Part shown: in pieces, positions 1 to 11,514 of the stretch | Layout of the letters: each line of letters starts with the position of its first letter | Numbering within the stretch: the stretch's first letter is position 1 | From: Epithemia pelagica | Taxonomy: Eukaryota > Bacillariophyta > Bacillariophyceae > Surirellales > Surirellaceae | NCBI GenBank assembly: GCA_946965045.2 | Contig: OX337228.1 | Span: forward strand, 4,960,001 to 5,024,000 | Direction: 5' to 3' | DNA: 64,000 nt | Notes under the pieces: generated by a model | The model's database searches: none | The model's input: the letters and a program-made list of their open reading frames with translations, nothing else | What the model was told of the DNA's origin: nothing | Position numbers and translations under genes: made by a program

Positions 1-336
1 CATTGTCCAGACTTGCACCTCAAGCTTGTTCAAGAGTATGGGTTCCGGCCCATTAAAACAGAGTGGCGCACGGCGTTGACCATTTGGCCTCAGTCTCTAC
101 GCCAGTCAGGCAGTGATACTGAGAACATAGCCACTACAGTTGGTCTGCTGGTTTCACTCTCTCTGTATCTTGGCATTGGGGGTGTAGACTGGGTTGCTAC
201 AGTTGGAGCCATTGTTCAATCTGACAGCGCACTTGATGTTTGTGTTACTTCCATCCTTTATCTCGTTCGCCATGTATTACTGTTTGTGGGAATCAGCAAG
301 TTTCTTCTCGACTGGGAACCACAAGACCGGAAGTGA
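1..336 (+). CDS. C-terminal part of an unknown membrane protein (5' cut by window edge)
   Basis: The frame is open from base 1 to a TGA at 334-336. The first codon at base 1 is not a start, so the gene begins outside the window. About 111 residues are visible. Two hydrophobic stretches (starting TTVGLLVSLSLYLGIGG and SILYLVRHVLLFVGISKF) suggest two membrane segments near the C-terminus, followed by a short charged tail. I do not recognise the family and no catalytic motif is visible. It could also be the last exon of a spliced gene. Confidence 0.5.
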   Translation, partial: HCPDLHLKLVQEYGFRPIKTEWRTALTIWPQSLRQSGSDTENIATTVGLLVSLSLYLGIGGVDWVATVGAIVQSDSALDVCVTSILYLVRHVLLFVGISKFLLDWEPQDRK

Positions 337-748
337 AGTATGTAGTGTTTGCTGTATAGGGTTCCAATCGTCGTAGGACATCAGCCAAATTAATATGAGT
401 AGATTCATTTATAGAGAGGAGCACATTGATCTGAATAACCAATCCATCGCACCAGAGGCACAAAGAGGGTTCTAGAATAAATGATTCAAGGAAACGCCAG
501 AGTGAATCTATCTACGCACAGCACGTCTTAACCAGGTCGTTCAGGATGCCATGACGATGTGCAATGGACAATGGCTCTTGACATGGAATGTCGATTTCGA
601 ACCACAGAATCATCCAACACAAGCATCCAGAAAACAGAATTTCCATTCTGAGCTTGACAGCAGAACTATGCCGTCTCTCATAATCTCCGGTAAAGAGTAG
701 GACTTGCCCTTGATACGAAAGTCAGCGAACGACAGGAGCGTCGAACTA
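337..748. other. Intergenic, convergent 3' ends
   Basis: This is the space between the end of the leftmost gene and the 3' end of the palmitoyltransferase on the other strand. I see no coding frame, RNA gene or repeat here beyond probable 3' untranslated sequence. Confidence 0.4.
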
Positions 749-1752
749 CTATCGCAGCAAGCCATCCAAGAGCGCCCAGATCACAAGTCCAATACTAAAA
801 TAGCAAAGGATATTGACACTGATAACAAACGTCTTGAACGCAAACATGTTATTCCTTCCAATCGCTGTTCCAGTCCACGGACATGTATGATCGAAGTCTT
901 GGATAAGGACACCACACTCTCGACAGTACAAAGCCCCGGGTGGTCGAAAACTTCCAACTTGTTCATTCCAGAACCACCCTCCTTCCCCTGCTTCTTCGTC
1001 TACCACACGTTCCATCAGCCCAGGATCTCTGCAGGAAACGCAGCAAAGACTCATCATTACAAAACCGATTGTGCCTCCATAAACGAAAAGCATCCAGTCA
1101 GGCTAAAAGAATTAAACCAACTAGAAAGTGAGTCTTTCCCGAATACGCCGTCAGAAAAGTGGCGAAACACTTACCAAATCAAACTTGTCCGAATCATAAA
1201 TAAGAAACCATGCAATAAGAAATGATACTCCCAGTATTAGAGGAACTATTGGACCGATTTAGAAAACGAAATGTACTGACAATGATCACAACAAAACGAG
1301 AATTCTTATAAAAATTTCAGTTTGGACGTACCTGTTACCAGCGCGCAAAATGGCCAGCATGGGCCTGCAATTAGAATAGGAGTACCGTCTGGGTACGAGC
1401 ATATTGCAAACATGTGTCCTATCCTCCTCGCGAAACAACACAGAAATGTGTTGATGTCTGTGGGAACTTTGCCTTCGGCAACTTCCCTTTCCCAAGCAGT
1501 CGAGACTGCATATCTATAGTCAAAAAGAAACCGGCTGAGAGAAATGTATGTAGTCAGCAAAACATAAAAGGAGGAGGATACATACTGCTTCTTCTTTCGA
1601 CGTCTTGAAACGGAGCTGGTTGTCGAGGACTGTCTATGGGAGGGAATAGTGCGGCTTGACGGCAGCGAATGAGCCGCTTGAACTTCTATTTCTTCTGCAG
1701 CTGCTCTATCTCCGGCTACTTCTAAGATGCTTGGGTTCGTTGGACGTTCCAT
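749..1752 (-). CDS. DHHC-type (here DHTC) protein S-acyltransferase, degenerate zinc-binding domain
   Basis: Three exons give about 281 aa: 1752-1332, 1245-1175 and 1102-749. The donor at 1331-1330 is GTACGT. The splices join ...CALVT to VPLILGVSFL and ...DKFDL to PDWMLFVYGG without a frame break. Palmitoyltransferases of this family move a fatty acyl group from CoA to cysteines of membrane proteins at the Golgi, ER or plasma membrane. Two membrane spans precede the cysteine-rich domain and one or two follow it (from FKTFVISVNILCYF). The core reads CRECGVLIQDFDHTCPW followed by TGTAIGRNN. The catalytic Asp-His-x-Cys is kept, but DHHC is DHTC and several zinc ligands of the usual Cx2Cx9HCx2Cx2C...C pattern are replaced. 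The C-terminus is short, so a further exon past 749 cannot be excluded. Confidence 0.8.
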
Positions 1753-2962
1753 TGTCGCTTGTCCTTACACCAATGCATTGGACATGTGCTGCTTCCATTC
1801 ATCAATATTTTAGAAATGTTAGTCTCTTGGTATGCCATATGCCATCGCGTGGCGGGTCCTCAGCCGCGCGCGCCGTGACCCGCTATCTGTGCTATCTCTC
1901 CAACACCCAATAGCAATTGACCTATAGGAGTAGGAGTTGTAGGTTGAAAGTTGAAATGTACTTCTCTCTAGAGAGAGAGCTTAGTCGGACATACGATTGG
2001 AATCTATTCTACTCTATGACGTTATAAGTTACGGGGAGTACATGGTTGGTTTCAATGAAGAAACGAAGCTGCTTCTTCGTGGCCATTGAGGGGAGCCACG
2101 GAGTAGGATCTACTCTCTAGTAGAGGAGTAGCTAGCGGCGAGCAGTAACTTTACGCAGTACGCCACTCTAGCCACCAATCGTTAGCGCAGTCCAGTCGTA
2201 CTAATAGAAATGGGATTACCGATTGAGGCAACCAAGATACAAGAACCATGATCAGCGACGCCGAAATTTTAGGAGGCAATTCGTAACTTACAGACCCATT
2301 AGGAAAGAGAGAAGATCAATATTCATAGCTTTCTTTAACGCACTATGGCTGTGGATTCTCGGTAGATGCTTCATCTCATTGACAATGAGGCGAAATATGG
2401 TTTCCTAAGGTAGACTAAACAGGTTTGGAGCATGGTCAATGATCTCGCAGTTTGCAATTTGGCATCGGTTCAACATGTTACCGAGCTCCACGGGCTTTTT
2501 CATCAAAGGGATTACGAATAAGGGCTTAGGAGTCAGGAGTTAGGAGCTAATAAACCTTCTTTACCCGGTTCCTGTGGTCTGTGTCTTCGTCTCGTATCTC
2601 GCCTATCTCATAGGAGTAGATCAAGGAAGGAGTAGCTCATTTTTTGTTTTTTCTCGTACCGAGCACAGAGCCTCGAGGGGTTCGCGTGGAACGCAAAAGG
2701 GTGCACATTTTCCACGAACTTCATGTGAAGTTTGGCGACTTGATGATTGGCTCTGTAGCCAAAACTGTACACGTCGATCATAGAGAAAAATGCGAACCGT
2801 CAAAAATTGATCTATCTCAAATCTCCAGCGTGTCCTAAGTCCTACAATAAAGTTGCTCGATTTTGGCTGTACTCTCGTCACTTTTTGGTCGCTTGGGATC
2901 ATCCAATTGTTTTTAGAGGTCAAATCACTCTCTGCAACCACAGGAAGAAGCAGACCAAGAAG
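1753..2962. other. Intergenic between divergent palmitoyltransferase and SPX genes
   Basis: About 1.2 kb without a convincing gene. It holds several copies of the dispersed TAGGAGTA-type motif: near 1923-1940, 2100-2140 (on both strands, next to GTAGCTAGCGG), 2525-2553 and 2611-2640. Both promoters must lie here. Short frames inside lack any recognisable domain. Confidence 0.5.
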
Positions 2963-4316
2963 ATGAAGTTTTGCAAGAACCTTCAACGAATAGTCGAGAT
3001 CTCAGACCCAGCGTATAGTGCTTTCTTCGTAAACTACCGCATGCTCAGTAAGTCGAAAGTTGTTTTGGTCCATGGATGGTTATTACCACCATGGTGAATG
3101 CAGATTCGAATGACGGCGGATGTGAGGGAAATGAGTGAATTGTCCGTGCGGTGCTAGAGACTGTCGCAACGGCATTATTTATTTAACCCTACTCCCTCTG
3201 TAACTATTGCCCTTTGGCGTCGCTCGGTATTCACGTTCGGGGTTGCATTCTTTGTTGGTGGAAACTCTCAACTTCGAGAATCTATCGTCATCACCATGGT
3301 CGAATTATTGTCTCACATGGCTCTTTTCCATTCGATTAGAAAAGTTGATAAAGGAGCTCCCGTCACTTGTTCCTTCAGATGATGCTGTAGGCAAGTCGAT
3401 ATCCGACTCCTCACAACCACCAGAAAATCGATCAGATTCTCCTCAGTCGATTGAATCCAATTCTGTGGAACGGCATGACAAGACAGCGTTTTCGAGCAAA
3501 CCTCATCGTCTGGTGGTAGAGGAGTGCCCTCAGGTTGAAACAATGGAACAAAGAAAAGAGGAATTGGGAAAGAGTCCCGGTGAGATTGCTTTCTTCAAAT
3601 TGTTACACTCTGAATTCCGAAAGGCATCATATTTTTTTGAAAAGGCACAACAGGAGTTCGAGATCCGAGAGGAAAGAGTTCGCGAGGGTTTCGAGATTAT
3701 GAAGCAGCCAAACTCAATAATGGTGAATGAAAAGTGGTCGATGATGGCCAAAAGCATTTATCGTTTATACCGGGATCTGTTGTTACTCGAAACCTACGCA
3801 ATCATGGCGTACTGTTCTTTTTCAAAAATTTTGAAGAAACACGACAAAGTAACGGGTCATAGCACGCGCAGCGCCTTCATGACCAACGTCGTGAACAAAG
3901 CCAATTTCACTCACTATCCAAAGGTGTTGGCCATGATTGGTCGTTGTGAAAAGCTTTATGATGAGGTGTCGGAGCGGCTACTCCAGGAAGGGAAAGAGGG
4001 ATTGTACGAAGACGAACGCCTCTTCATCAATATGATCAATCGCTTGAACGACCAAGTCCTGGAAAGTCCAGATGGAGAAGGAGCTGCATGCCAGAATCGG
4101 AAAGAGAATATTCGGCCGACTTCAATGCCCTTGTCTGTCCAACAACAACCCGTGAGTCAAGCTGTCTCTACGCTAAGAAGCATTGTGGAGGAAAATGAGG
4201 CACGTGCACATGCGGCTCAAGTGTCGGAGGGATGTGTAGATGCCGATCGGCGGAAACGAGGAGCGGGGGAATCGACAGAAACGGAAGTAAAGCGTACCAA
4301 GCCCTCGTTACTGTGA
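2963..4316 (+). CDS. SPX-domain protein (inositol-pyrophosphate / phosphate sensor type)
   Basis: Two exons, 2963-3047 and 3340-4316, give 353 aa. The long uninterrupted frame upstream of 3340 has no ATG. A short exon starting ATG at 2963 encodes MKFCKNLQRIV...FVNYRML, the standard SPX start, and splices (donor GTAAGT at 3048, acceptor TTAG at 3339) to KKLIKELPSL, restoring the canonical first helix. Further SPX helices follow: EFRKASYFFEKAQQEF at about 120-137 and ETYAIMAYCSFSKILKKHDK near 179-198, ending at about 245. The lysines in KKLIK and KILKKHDK form the known pocket for inositol pyrophosphates, which report phosphate status. No EXS, RING, VTC or transporter domain follows. The tail is low-complexity with basic clusters (RRKRG, VKRTK) that look like nuclear-localisation signals. 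By analogy to plant stand-alone SPX proteins it may restrain a phosphate-response transcription factor; this is inference. Confidence 0.88.
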
Positions 4317-4760
4317 TCTTCTCAGTGGTGAACTGCATCATCATATATCTCTGTTGTTGTTTTCTTGATTGTTGATCATTGGATGTGACATTGCATAGCT
4401 CAATAGATTTTTCAGGATGCTTAACAAGAAGTAGCATTGATTCAAGTGACAAATTAACTGTGGTGAGGTGTATCGTTTAGTGCGCTGGGAAATTGACTAC
4501 TCAAAATCACTCCCTCCTTGCAATTGGTTTCCAAGGCTATACCAAGTTTATTATGAGATGAAACTTATGAAACGATTATTGTTTTGCTATGAGAAACTGA
4601 GCCATACATCTTTAAACGAATTGAAGATCATCGTTCTTTACCTGTCGTCTGTCATGTCAGGATCACGCGGGAGATCTCATGGATTCACTTCATGCTTCTC
4701 CGCGGTGGAAACAAATAATGAGTTGGAGAGAAAAGGTTTGAACATTTTCCAGAAGTTGCT
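4317..4760. other. Intergenic, convergent 3' ends of SPX and CCCH genes
   Basis: Short spacer between two convergent stop codons. It contains an open frame on the + strand that runs into the antisense of the CCCH gene and has no domain signature. I see no structured RNA or repeat. Confidence 0.4.
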
Positions 4761-7700
4761 CTACGCGTTCTGGATGGTCTCCATTTTCTTCTTGTTCCGT
4801 GCATTGGTGAATCTCTCACGAACAATGCTCCATTCGTCCTGCCCTCCATGTAACCCGATGTCGTCTTCGGGTTGTAAAAGCATTGCCTTCCAACATCTTT
4901 CTTGTTGATAGAAGAGTTTTCGCAATTCTGGACTTTCAGCCTCGTTTTCGACGACACCCGTGCCACTTGACTTTCCTCCAACAGCAAGTGAAGATGTTCG
5001 AATATGAGGTAAGGAACGGTTGTCATCTTGCTCAATTCCTGAAGCAAGATCACAAAATATCGAAAGACGACGAGAATGGACGTGTTGACCGGGTGAAGTG
5101 GGTGTCTGTTTAGTGATATCTCGAAGAACGGACATCTGAGAATGATTTACATCAAGGAGGTATGTGTGAGAATATTTGAGATGCAGGACGAGTTAGTCGC
5201 AATGTTATCCTCTCACCTCTTCGTTGAACGGTCCTAACGAGCCCTGGTCAACAAACCCCTTCCATATTCGTGGTAACTGAGAGCCGACCTCTTCAAAGTC
5301 GACCTCGTCATCGTCGATACTTTCGTTTATGACTGACTCTTCAGGTTCGGTGGGTTGAGCCGGGAGACGATATTTGCCGTGAACCGGTGGAACAGGCGAC
5401 TTGTTGGTAACATTTTCTCGTCCAGCATTAATAGGCCAAGACCAGGACAACCAGTGTCTGCGCAGGTTTTCGAAACGTTTCTGTAGCACCTTTTTCGCAT
5501 CCTCTATTTCTTGCAAAGCATTATAGCGTTGTGAAATGTTTGGGATTAGTTCTCTCGTCATGTATGCAATCCGATGTTCCAATATACTGGTGGCCAATTC
5601 ATATGCATCTCCATCATGCGGTCGTATCATCACAAAGTTCTCAATGTAATTAAATGCGGACGATGGATTTGCACTATGCGAGAAACTGTTGCTGTGCGTC
5701 TCTGTAGATGGTGAAGGACTTGTCAGAGTGCTTTTGGAAAGGACAGGTGAGTCTTTTCGGTTGATACTACGCTTCCATCGGAAACGCTTGGCTTGAGTAG
5801 TAGACCATTCAGAAATGTTTTGCGATCCAATATTGAACCATATACTCACAGGACGCGAGACTTGAGGGTCGGAATCGGGTCCAAATGCCAGTTCATGAAC
5901 CACAACATGGTTTGGGTTCTTGTTGTCATACTCCTTGAGAGAGATTTCCTTCACGTCGTAGCCACAGTTGTAGCACTCCTTGGACGATGCCGCAGCAGAG
6001 GAAGAATAAAGGACGGTTTTTGAGTCTATGGAATCGCGACTTGTAATAATAGTCGATTGGATCAGAAAGGCTCGCTTTTGAAGGACCATACACAACTCGT
6101 CATGAATCACATGCTTGGGACGATACTTGTACTGCCAGTCAGGATTGGTACCTCGCATCATCAATGCAATCTTGAGTTTACAGAGCTGATGGATCGTTTT
6201 GCGACTACGACCCGGAGATGTCTCCACCGTCCAGGACGAAAAGCCAGGGCCGCCTTTCTGCGACACCATGGACGGTGGCATGCCGGACGATCGTGCGGAC
6301 GAAGAGAGACGTTCCATGTTGCAAACTTTACGATACAAGTCGCTCCAAGTATCATCCTTTAAAGAGAACTGGTCACCAAAGGGAGTGCCGTGATGGACTT
6401 CACTATGGTTCTTCTGGTACAAACCATCTACATTAATGTCAGTGGCTATCGTGTTTCCTTGTGTCTCGGTGTGTGTAAGCCATGAGGGGAACGACCCTTC
6501 AACACGCGGATCATGAATGGAAACACATCGCTTCCCGAATGGACTACAAAGAAGACACCAAGCACGAAAAGGTTAGTAACGGCCGGGTAGGGAGATGCAT
6601 TTCGAACCGACTGTCTGTACTGAGATCTGTTCTTACCAAGATCCGGTTGCGATCCATGTAAAACAAGGACGCGTCCGGAAAGACTCAACATCGATCAATC
6701 CTGCGTGATGTAGATCGACAAGTTTTGTCATTTGCAGCTCCTCTTCACCGTGAGCATAGGTGCAATCGGCACCATAGGGACAGGGTCTTCCATTGGCATA
6801 GTGAAAGCACATTTCCGTCTTGATGCGGGTTTTCCGTACAATATCATCTTCTTCCAAAGAGCCAGAGCCTGAAATGAACTGGCATGTGTTGATAGAGCTA
6901 CCACCGCTAATGAGGTTGATTCGACTACTAGCATGGCTACGACTCTTGTGACTGGAAGCGCTTGAACCGCCGAACGGCGACTTGCGGCCTGAGTTGGAAC
7001 CAATGGAGTTTGGTGTTCGAGGACGAGGAGATTCTCCTCGCCCATGATGGCTTCGCTTGACCAAGCCGATTGGAGAAGGGGAAGCCCGGCGACGATAAGA
7101 TGGGTTCCGAGGTAGATAATAGAGAGGCGGGGCGGAAACGGAGCCGGTCATGGAGGCAGGATTTATGCGGGTTGTGCTCGCCGTCTCGACTGTATCACTG
7201 CCAACGGGAGTCTCGCTCAAGGACGTCTCGGTTGCCACAGTCCATGATGAGGTAGTGAGCTGTTCGTATGGAGATGCAGTTGGAGTCCTGGTGGGTTTCT
7301 CCGATCCTCTCTTGCTGCTGTTGATCGTGTTCAAAGCGCCATAGTGATATTGTTCTTGATAGGCGAGAGCGGCTGAAGAAGGAGGGATAGGAACAAAGCC
7401 ACAAGGGCTTGGTGAGGTGCTCTGGGAGAAGGGGGTGGTTCGAGGAGAGGCAGGAAGAGGCGAAAACGACGAAGTCGAGTGACTCGCCATTGTCATGGGG
7501 CTTGCACTGCTTAGTTCCTGTGATGGAAGCATTGGCGAGGAACCATCGACTGGAATGGCAACTCGAATGTTGACATAGCGGACTCCAGCGGTTCCAGATC
7601 CTGTTGTTGCAGCAGTCCCGTTGCTGGTCCCGTCGGTGGTTGGACGCCGCGGTATAGGTGAAATGGAAGATGTCGACACCAGTTCCGTAGCGGCATTGGC

Positions 7701-7898
7701 ATAGTACTCCATCTCTCGTTCATCGTCAAAGTCGTTGTCCTCTTCGACAGTCATGCTTTTCAATACGCTCGAGACGAAAGGACGGGCATTGATGGACAAG
7801 GCGGACGAAAAAGCCGAAGAGGAGGACACACCCTGAGAATGCTTCTTCGATGGACCGTTCCCTCGAGCGGTGGGTTTCAAGACACTCGAAGGGATCAT
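4761..7898 (-). CDS. Large tandem CCCH zinc-finger protein (TTP/TIS11-like RNA-binding type)
   Basis: Three exons, 7898-6637, 6543-5217 and 5135-4761, give about 987 aa. Two CCCH fingers are present. Finger 1 at about 364-383 is C-x8-C-x5-C-x3-H (CFHYANGRPCPYGADCTYAH), preceded by RKTRIKTEM. Finger 2 at about 412-431 is completed only after splicing (CFTWIATGS joined to CPFGKRCVSIH), with the same spacing and an RTRP lead-in. The exon 1 donor TG|GTAAGA falls inside finger 2, and the splice rebuilds its second cysteine. Proteins of this class bind AU-rich or related elements in mRNA 3' ends and control decay or translation. The linker between fingers is about 28 residues, longer than the 18 of TTP. 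The first 350 residues are Ser/Pro/Thr-rich and disordered. The C-terminal 550 residues contain a CxxC pair (YNCGYD) but no domain I recognise. Confidence 0.85.
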
Positions 7899-8506
7899 CG
7901 TACTAACGATGGATATTGATCAACGTTTATCTTCGTTCCATCACCTGTTGGTGTGTCTTTCGGGTCCTACCAAGGGCGGATTTGTGAACAGTGATGGGAT
8001 GGTGATCTTGGATCATTTCTCTTTCGCGCGCCAGCCAGGGTCATATTTGGATGCTTGTAGACCACATACAACATACAACATGCATGAGAAGAAGGAGTCG
8101 GAGGTACAGTGGCGTTTGAACGGGAAAGGACTACCCAAGGTCTTATCTCGGGTGCCGTCTTGCCGCCTCCTTCCCCACACACAGTCGCGGCAGGGGCTAT
8201 GACTCTCTGCGACTACCTGCAAACCAACATCTGGAACAGAATAATTCTCTCTCTAAAAGTGATAAAAAGTAATTCTCCTTTCGATCATTCAACCAATGAG
8301 CACTTCAGTATGAGACAGGAGAATTGCTGTGCGAAACTGACAAGACGGTCTTCCTCGGACATTCAGAGGCGCTTGGGAAGCTCAACCGATGGGAAAGGAT
8401 CAACTATACTTTTCTTCGATAGCGTTTCCACGGACTTCTCCACCATGTTAACAAGCGTACAACATAGCTTGCCATAGAAATTCATTGGAACTGATTCATT
8501 ACTGAT
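7899..8506. other. Intergenic, upstream of CCCH gene
   Basis: About 600 nt between the start of the CCCH gene and the stop of the ankyrin gene, both on the minus strand. It must carry the CCCH promoter and the ankyrin 3' end. I see no TATA box I would trust, no repeat and no small gene. Confidence 0.4.
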
Positions 8507-9079
8507 TCATTGGGATATACTGTCCAGACCGTTCAGATAGGCCACAACATGTTTCAGATTGACGAATTCTTCATCTTCTTCGTCCCTGTCCTCTTCTTCA
8601 ATGGCCTCACTAAGTTCTTCTTGTTTACACTGCAACGCTGTCTTTTCTTCTTCGTTTTTAATGTTGACGTTAATACCGTGATGAACCAGGAATTCGGCCG
8701 CTTCTTTCGTGGAGGAATAATGCAACGCCGAATCTCCTTCGTTGTCCACAGCGTTAATCATTACGGACGCAGTTCCATTCTTGTTGGCCTGATCCCAAAG
8801 CCATTGTAAAATTTGAATTTGGCTGTACGATGCGGCGGCTTGCAATAATGTGTAGCCATTCTCATCCGCCGCGGTCTCTTGCAGATTCAGTCGACTGAGC
8901 GACGTTTGCAACAAGGTCAAGTTACCGTCCGATACTGCGACCCAAGGAGTCGAAGAGTCTATCGACAGCTCGGGTTGCTGTTGCTGCTGTTCTTGAGCGG
9001 TTGCCGGGAGAAGTCCTAGACCGAACGATGACGAAACCATTGTCATACAAGGGAAGATCAAAAAAATTGGTGGATGCAA
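8507..9079 (-). CDS. Small ankyrin-repeat protein
   Basis: A single exon encodes 190 aa. Two to three ankyrin repeats are visible: DENGYTLLQAAASYSQIQIL at about 73-92, then NEGDSALHYSSTKEAAEFLV with HGINVNIKNEEEKTALQ at about 113-150. An acidic stretch (EEEDRDEEDEE) follows, then a C-terminal helix. Ankyrin repeats bind protein partners; nothing shows the partner. The first 28 residues are hydrophobic and end at ATAQ, so the longest form may carry a signal peptide. Starts at Met12 or Met14 are alternatives that would shorten it. Overall shape resembles small ankyrin proteins such as yeast Yar1, but the assignment is only structural. Its start lies 98 bp from the next gene on the opposite strand, so the two share a divergent promoter. 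Confidence 0.75.
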   Translation of the reverse strand: MHPPIFLIFPCMTMVSSSFGLGLLPATAQEQQQQQPELSIDSSTPWVAVSDGNLTLLQTSLSRLNLQETAADENGYTLLQAAASYSQIQILQWLWDQANKNGTASVMINAVDNEGDSALHYSSTKEAAEFLVHHGINVNIKNEEEKTALQCKQEELSEAIEEEDRDEEDEEFVNLKHVVAYLNGLDSISQ

Positions 9080-9177
9080 TAAATGGGGTCCAGCGAATCA
9101 TTTCTGACGACGGACGGACGGTTTTCGCAACTGATTGTGAGGGTCGTATTTCATAATCCACGAGTCCAAAATGAACC

Positions 9178-10260
9178 ATGGCAAGCTCAGAACACGGCCA
9201 AGGCCAAGACGGTAATCAGATATTGGAGGAAACGTTCTCTTCTATTGAGCGAGGAAATGAGTTGGAAAAGAAGGAGGAATATTGGAAGGCCACGGACGCC
9301 TTCATCAAAGCACATGGATTGTTGAGACAACTCTCCTCTTGCAAGGACGTCGACACGGCAGAGAGCCCGGATCCGACAGCCGACAATACACAAAAAGTTA
9401 TTCAGCTGTACAAACAACAAGCTACGGATTATTTCAACAAATCAAGACAAACACTTATCAAAGCGTTGCTTCAAGAAAGTGACACAGGGAAAATGAAACC
9501 GTCAAACGATGATGGTAACGATAGCGTGGATACTATGAATGGAATATCAGAGGAAACGTCGCATTTACGCTTAGTTTTGTTCGCTACGCTCTTTGCTCGG
9601 GAAGAAGACCTATTGAACCTAAAAGAAAAGGACAAACCAGGAACAACATCAGAACCTGTCGCGGAACAACAGACGTCTCTTGAGGAACGTTTGCTGGCAC
9701 TAAACAAGTCTTTGCCATCAGGATTCAAAACTTCAGACGAAAGAATGCGTGACATCAATCAAGGACTAAATCGACTGGGTCTATCTCTCTTTTCATCATC
9801 CAGCAACAACATCCATTCCCCTTTAGATCAACCAATGAAATCGGAAACAGAACAAGTTGATGATATAATTGCGCAAGCAAAGGATGAAGTGGAAATGTCA
9901 CGACATCATCCGCTTTCTAGCACAGTCAACAGTACGTTCCTGGGTAACATTGATCAAACTTCACCATCCGCCGATGATGTTTTCTTGGACGATTCCGGAG
10001 ACTCCGATCTGCTTGACGATGGAGATATAGATGACGACGAAAATGTGGGGTTTTCTAAAGAAGACATCGATCCGATCCGGAATTTGGTTAACGAAGCACA
10101 ATCATCTTTGGCACAACTGAATAGTTTACTGGACGCTGGTGCTGATGATGAAGATGATGATATTTTGTTTGATCAAAAGACAGCACGGAAATCCCTGATA
10201 GATGCCCGTCTTGCTCTCCAGCACGCCACACAGAAGTGGAGGGATGCACTTGGGGTATAA
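9178..10260 (+). CDS. MIT-domain-like protein with a MIM1-like motif (ESCRT-related candidate)
   Basis: A single exon encodes 360 aa. Residues about 14-95 fit a three-helix MIT domain: SSIERGNELEKKEEYWKATD and AFIKAHGLLRQL, then after a loop VIQLYKQQATDYFNKSRQTL. MIT domains bind ESCRT-III tails in membrane scission. A later segment, SLEERLLALNKSLP at about 166-179, resembles the L-x-x-R-L-x-x-L MIM1 motif that binds MIT domains, as in abscission regulators such as ANCHR. The C-terminal third is acidic (DDSGDSDLLDDGDIDDDEN) and ends in a predicted helical hairpin. No VPS4-type ATPase, FYVE or kinase domain is present. Function in ESCRT-linked trafficking is inference from these two short signatures. 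Confidence 0.7.
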   Translation: MASSEHGQGQDGNQILEETFSSIERGNELEKKEEYWKATDAFIKAHGLLRQLSSCKDVDTAESPDPTADNTQKVIQLYKQQATDYFNKSRQTLIKALLQESDTGKMKPSNDDGNDSVDTMNGISEETSHLRLVLFATLFAREEDLLNLKEKDKPGTTSEPVAEQQTSLEERLLALNKSLPSGFKTSDERMRDINQGLNRLGLSLFSSSSNNIHSPLDQPMKSETEQVDDIIAQAKDEVEMSRHHPLSSTVNSTFLGNIDQTSPSADDVFLDDSGDSDLLDDGDIDDDENVGFSKEDIDPIRNLVNEAQSSLAQLNSLLDAGADDEDDDILFDQKTARKSLIDARLALQHATQKWRDALGV

Positions 10261-10398
10261 ACAGGAACACGTGGGTGATAGATGGCTATATTCAACACTC
10301 ACCGAGACAGAAGGAGTTCGACATCTCCTGCTAAAAAACCTTGAACGTTCTTAGATAATTTGACAAACTCTGATATCTAAGCGGTTGACCGTTTACAT

Positions 10399-11514
10399 TT
10401 ACTCTACGCGTCGCCGTTTGGTCTCTCTATCGTCCACAGACGATTGTGTTGGACTTTCGATCGCAGCATCGACAGTTTTAAGAAGATTGATCTGTTCTTT
10501 TACTTTTTTGAAAGCCTCATGATCCACACCTTTTTTGTCGACAATTAATTCTATGATCTGTAGACAAATAGAGGATAGCGAGTTCACGTCAGGGAAGCCC
10601 AACACTTCAACCCACTCCTTGTCTCCTGATGGAGTAACCTTTGCAAAATTTCCAGCCAAAAAAACAGTTGCCACCGCTATGTCCTTAGGTCGGAATTGAA
10701 GGCATAGCGATGTTTGCATGGAATCATTCTTCACATGTAGGGAACAAGGTCGAATGAGAAAAGAGGAGAGGACTCTTCGCAAATTGGCAAAATCCCAGAC
10801 TTACCGCAAAATTCATTGCAAACTGGACCATTTCATTCTGGCATAGTTAAATTCACGACTTTCAAGTAAGATGTACGAGTACAAACTACCTAGTCCATCA
10901 ATTCAAGAGCACCTTACCATAAGCTTCGAAGCTGATTGAGAAGAATTCGTAGATTGTGTCTGTTCATTGTACTCGATTTTTCGGGTTTGCACCAGTTTCT
11001 TGATCAAATCCACCAGAAATTTGTATGGATGATCAATAGAGAGCTCAAACCCGATGGTATGTAATATCACTCGTTCCAGTAACAAGATGCGTTCTTTCAA
11101 TTTCATGAATTCCTCAGACTTTGGATCAAGGCTGGTAGAGGAAGGCATTTCGCCAATCCCTGATATCCTGCCTGCCTGTATTCCTCTTGATTTCAGTTTG
11201 TAACATTCATCGATCACAGAGTTCAGCTTTCTGGGAGATTCTTCCGTCTTTGCCGCCAGCACTATAGCAGCCACTGCAACTTCAAAGCGATCATGATCAC
11301 TGAACGAATGTTTCGCATAGAATCGATGAAAAAATACTTCCGCCGTCGATACAGCAACTCGGGGAAGCTTCAGAATTCGACCGGCTTCCTCGATGAATCG
11401 GCAAGTTTTCCGACGTTTCATTGACTCCTCTTCTACAGTCATGCCGTCTTTTAGAGAAGGGAGCTGAGATATATCGAAATGCTTTGCTTCCGAGGCGGCC
11501 ATTGTTCCGGACAT
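10399..11514 (-). CDS. Cyclin of the T/K/L (transcriptional CDK) group
   Basis: Three exons, 11514-10918, 10837-10805 (only 33 nt) and 10728-10399, give 319 aa. The first cyclin box is typical: RILKLPRVAVSTAEVFFHRF, AVAAIVLAAKTEESPRKL, then ERVILHTIGFELSIDHPYKF. The micro-exon NEMVQFAMNFA joins to NDSMQTSLCLQFRPKDIAVA, rebuilding the standard second-box helix, which supports the splicing. The HPYKF motif and overall pattern match cyclin K/T/L, partners of CDK9, CDK12 or CDK11, which phosphorylate RNA polymerase II or regulate splicing. The C-terminus ends in a short basic tail (TKRRRVE) that may be a nuclear signal. It lacks the long His- or SR-rich tails of animal cyclin T or L, so the exact subclass is open. 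Confidence 0.88.

Noticed and set aside
704..1225. 173-residue open frame on + strand
   Set aside because: It is the antisense of the palmitoyltransferase exons, where the opposite strand shows a clear DHxC core and matched splice sites.
3207..3339. 5' extension of the SPX frame starting at a TTG
   Set aside because: No ATG, and it gives no SPX start. The exon at 2963-3047 splices in to give the exact family N-terminus, so this part is intron.
4468..4908. 146-residue + strand frame
   Set aside because: Overlaps the 3' exon of the CCCH gene in antisense and has no domain.
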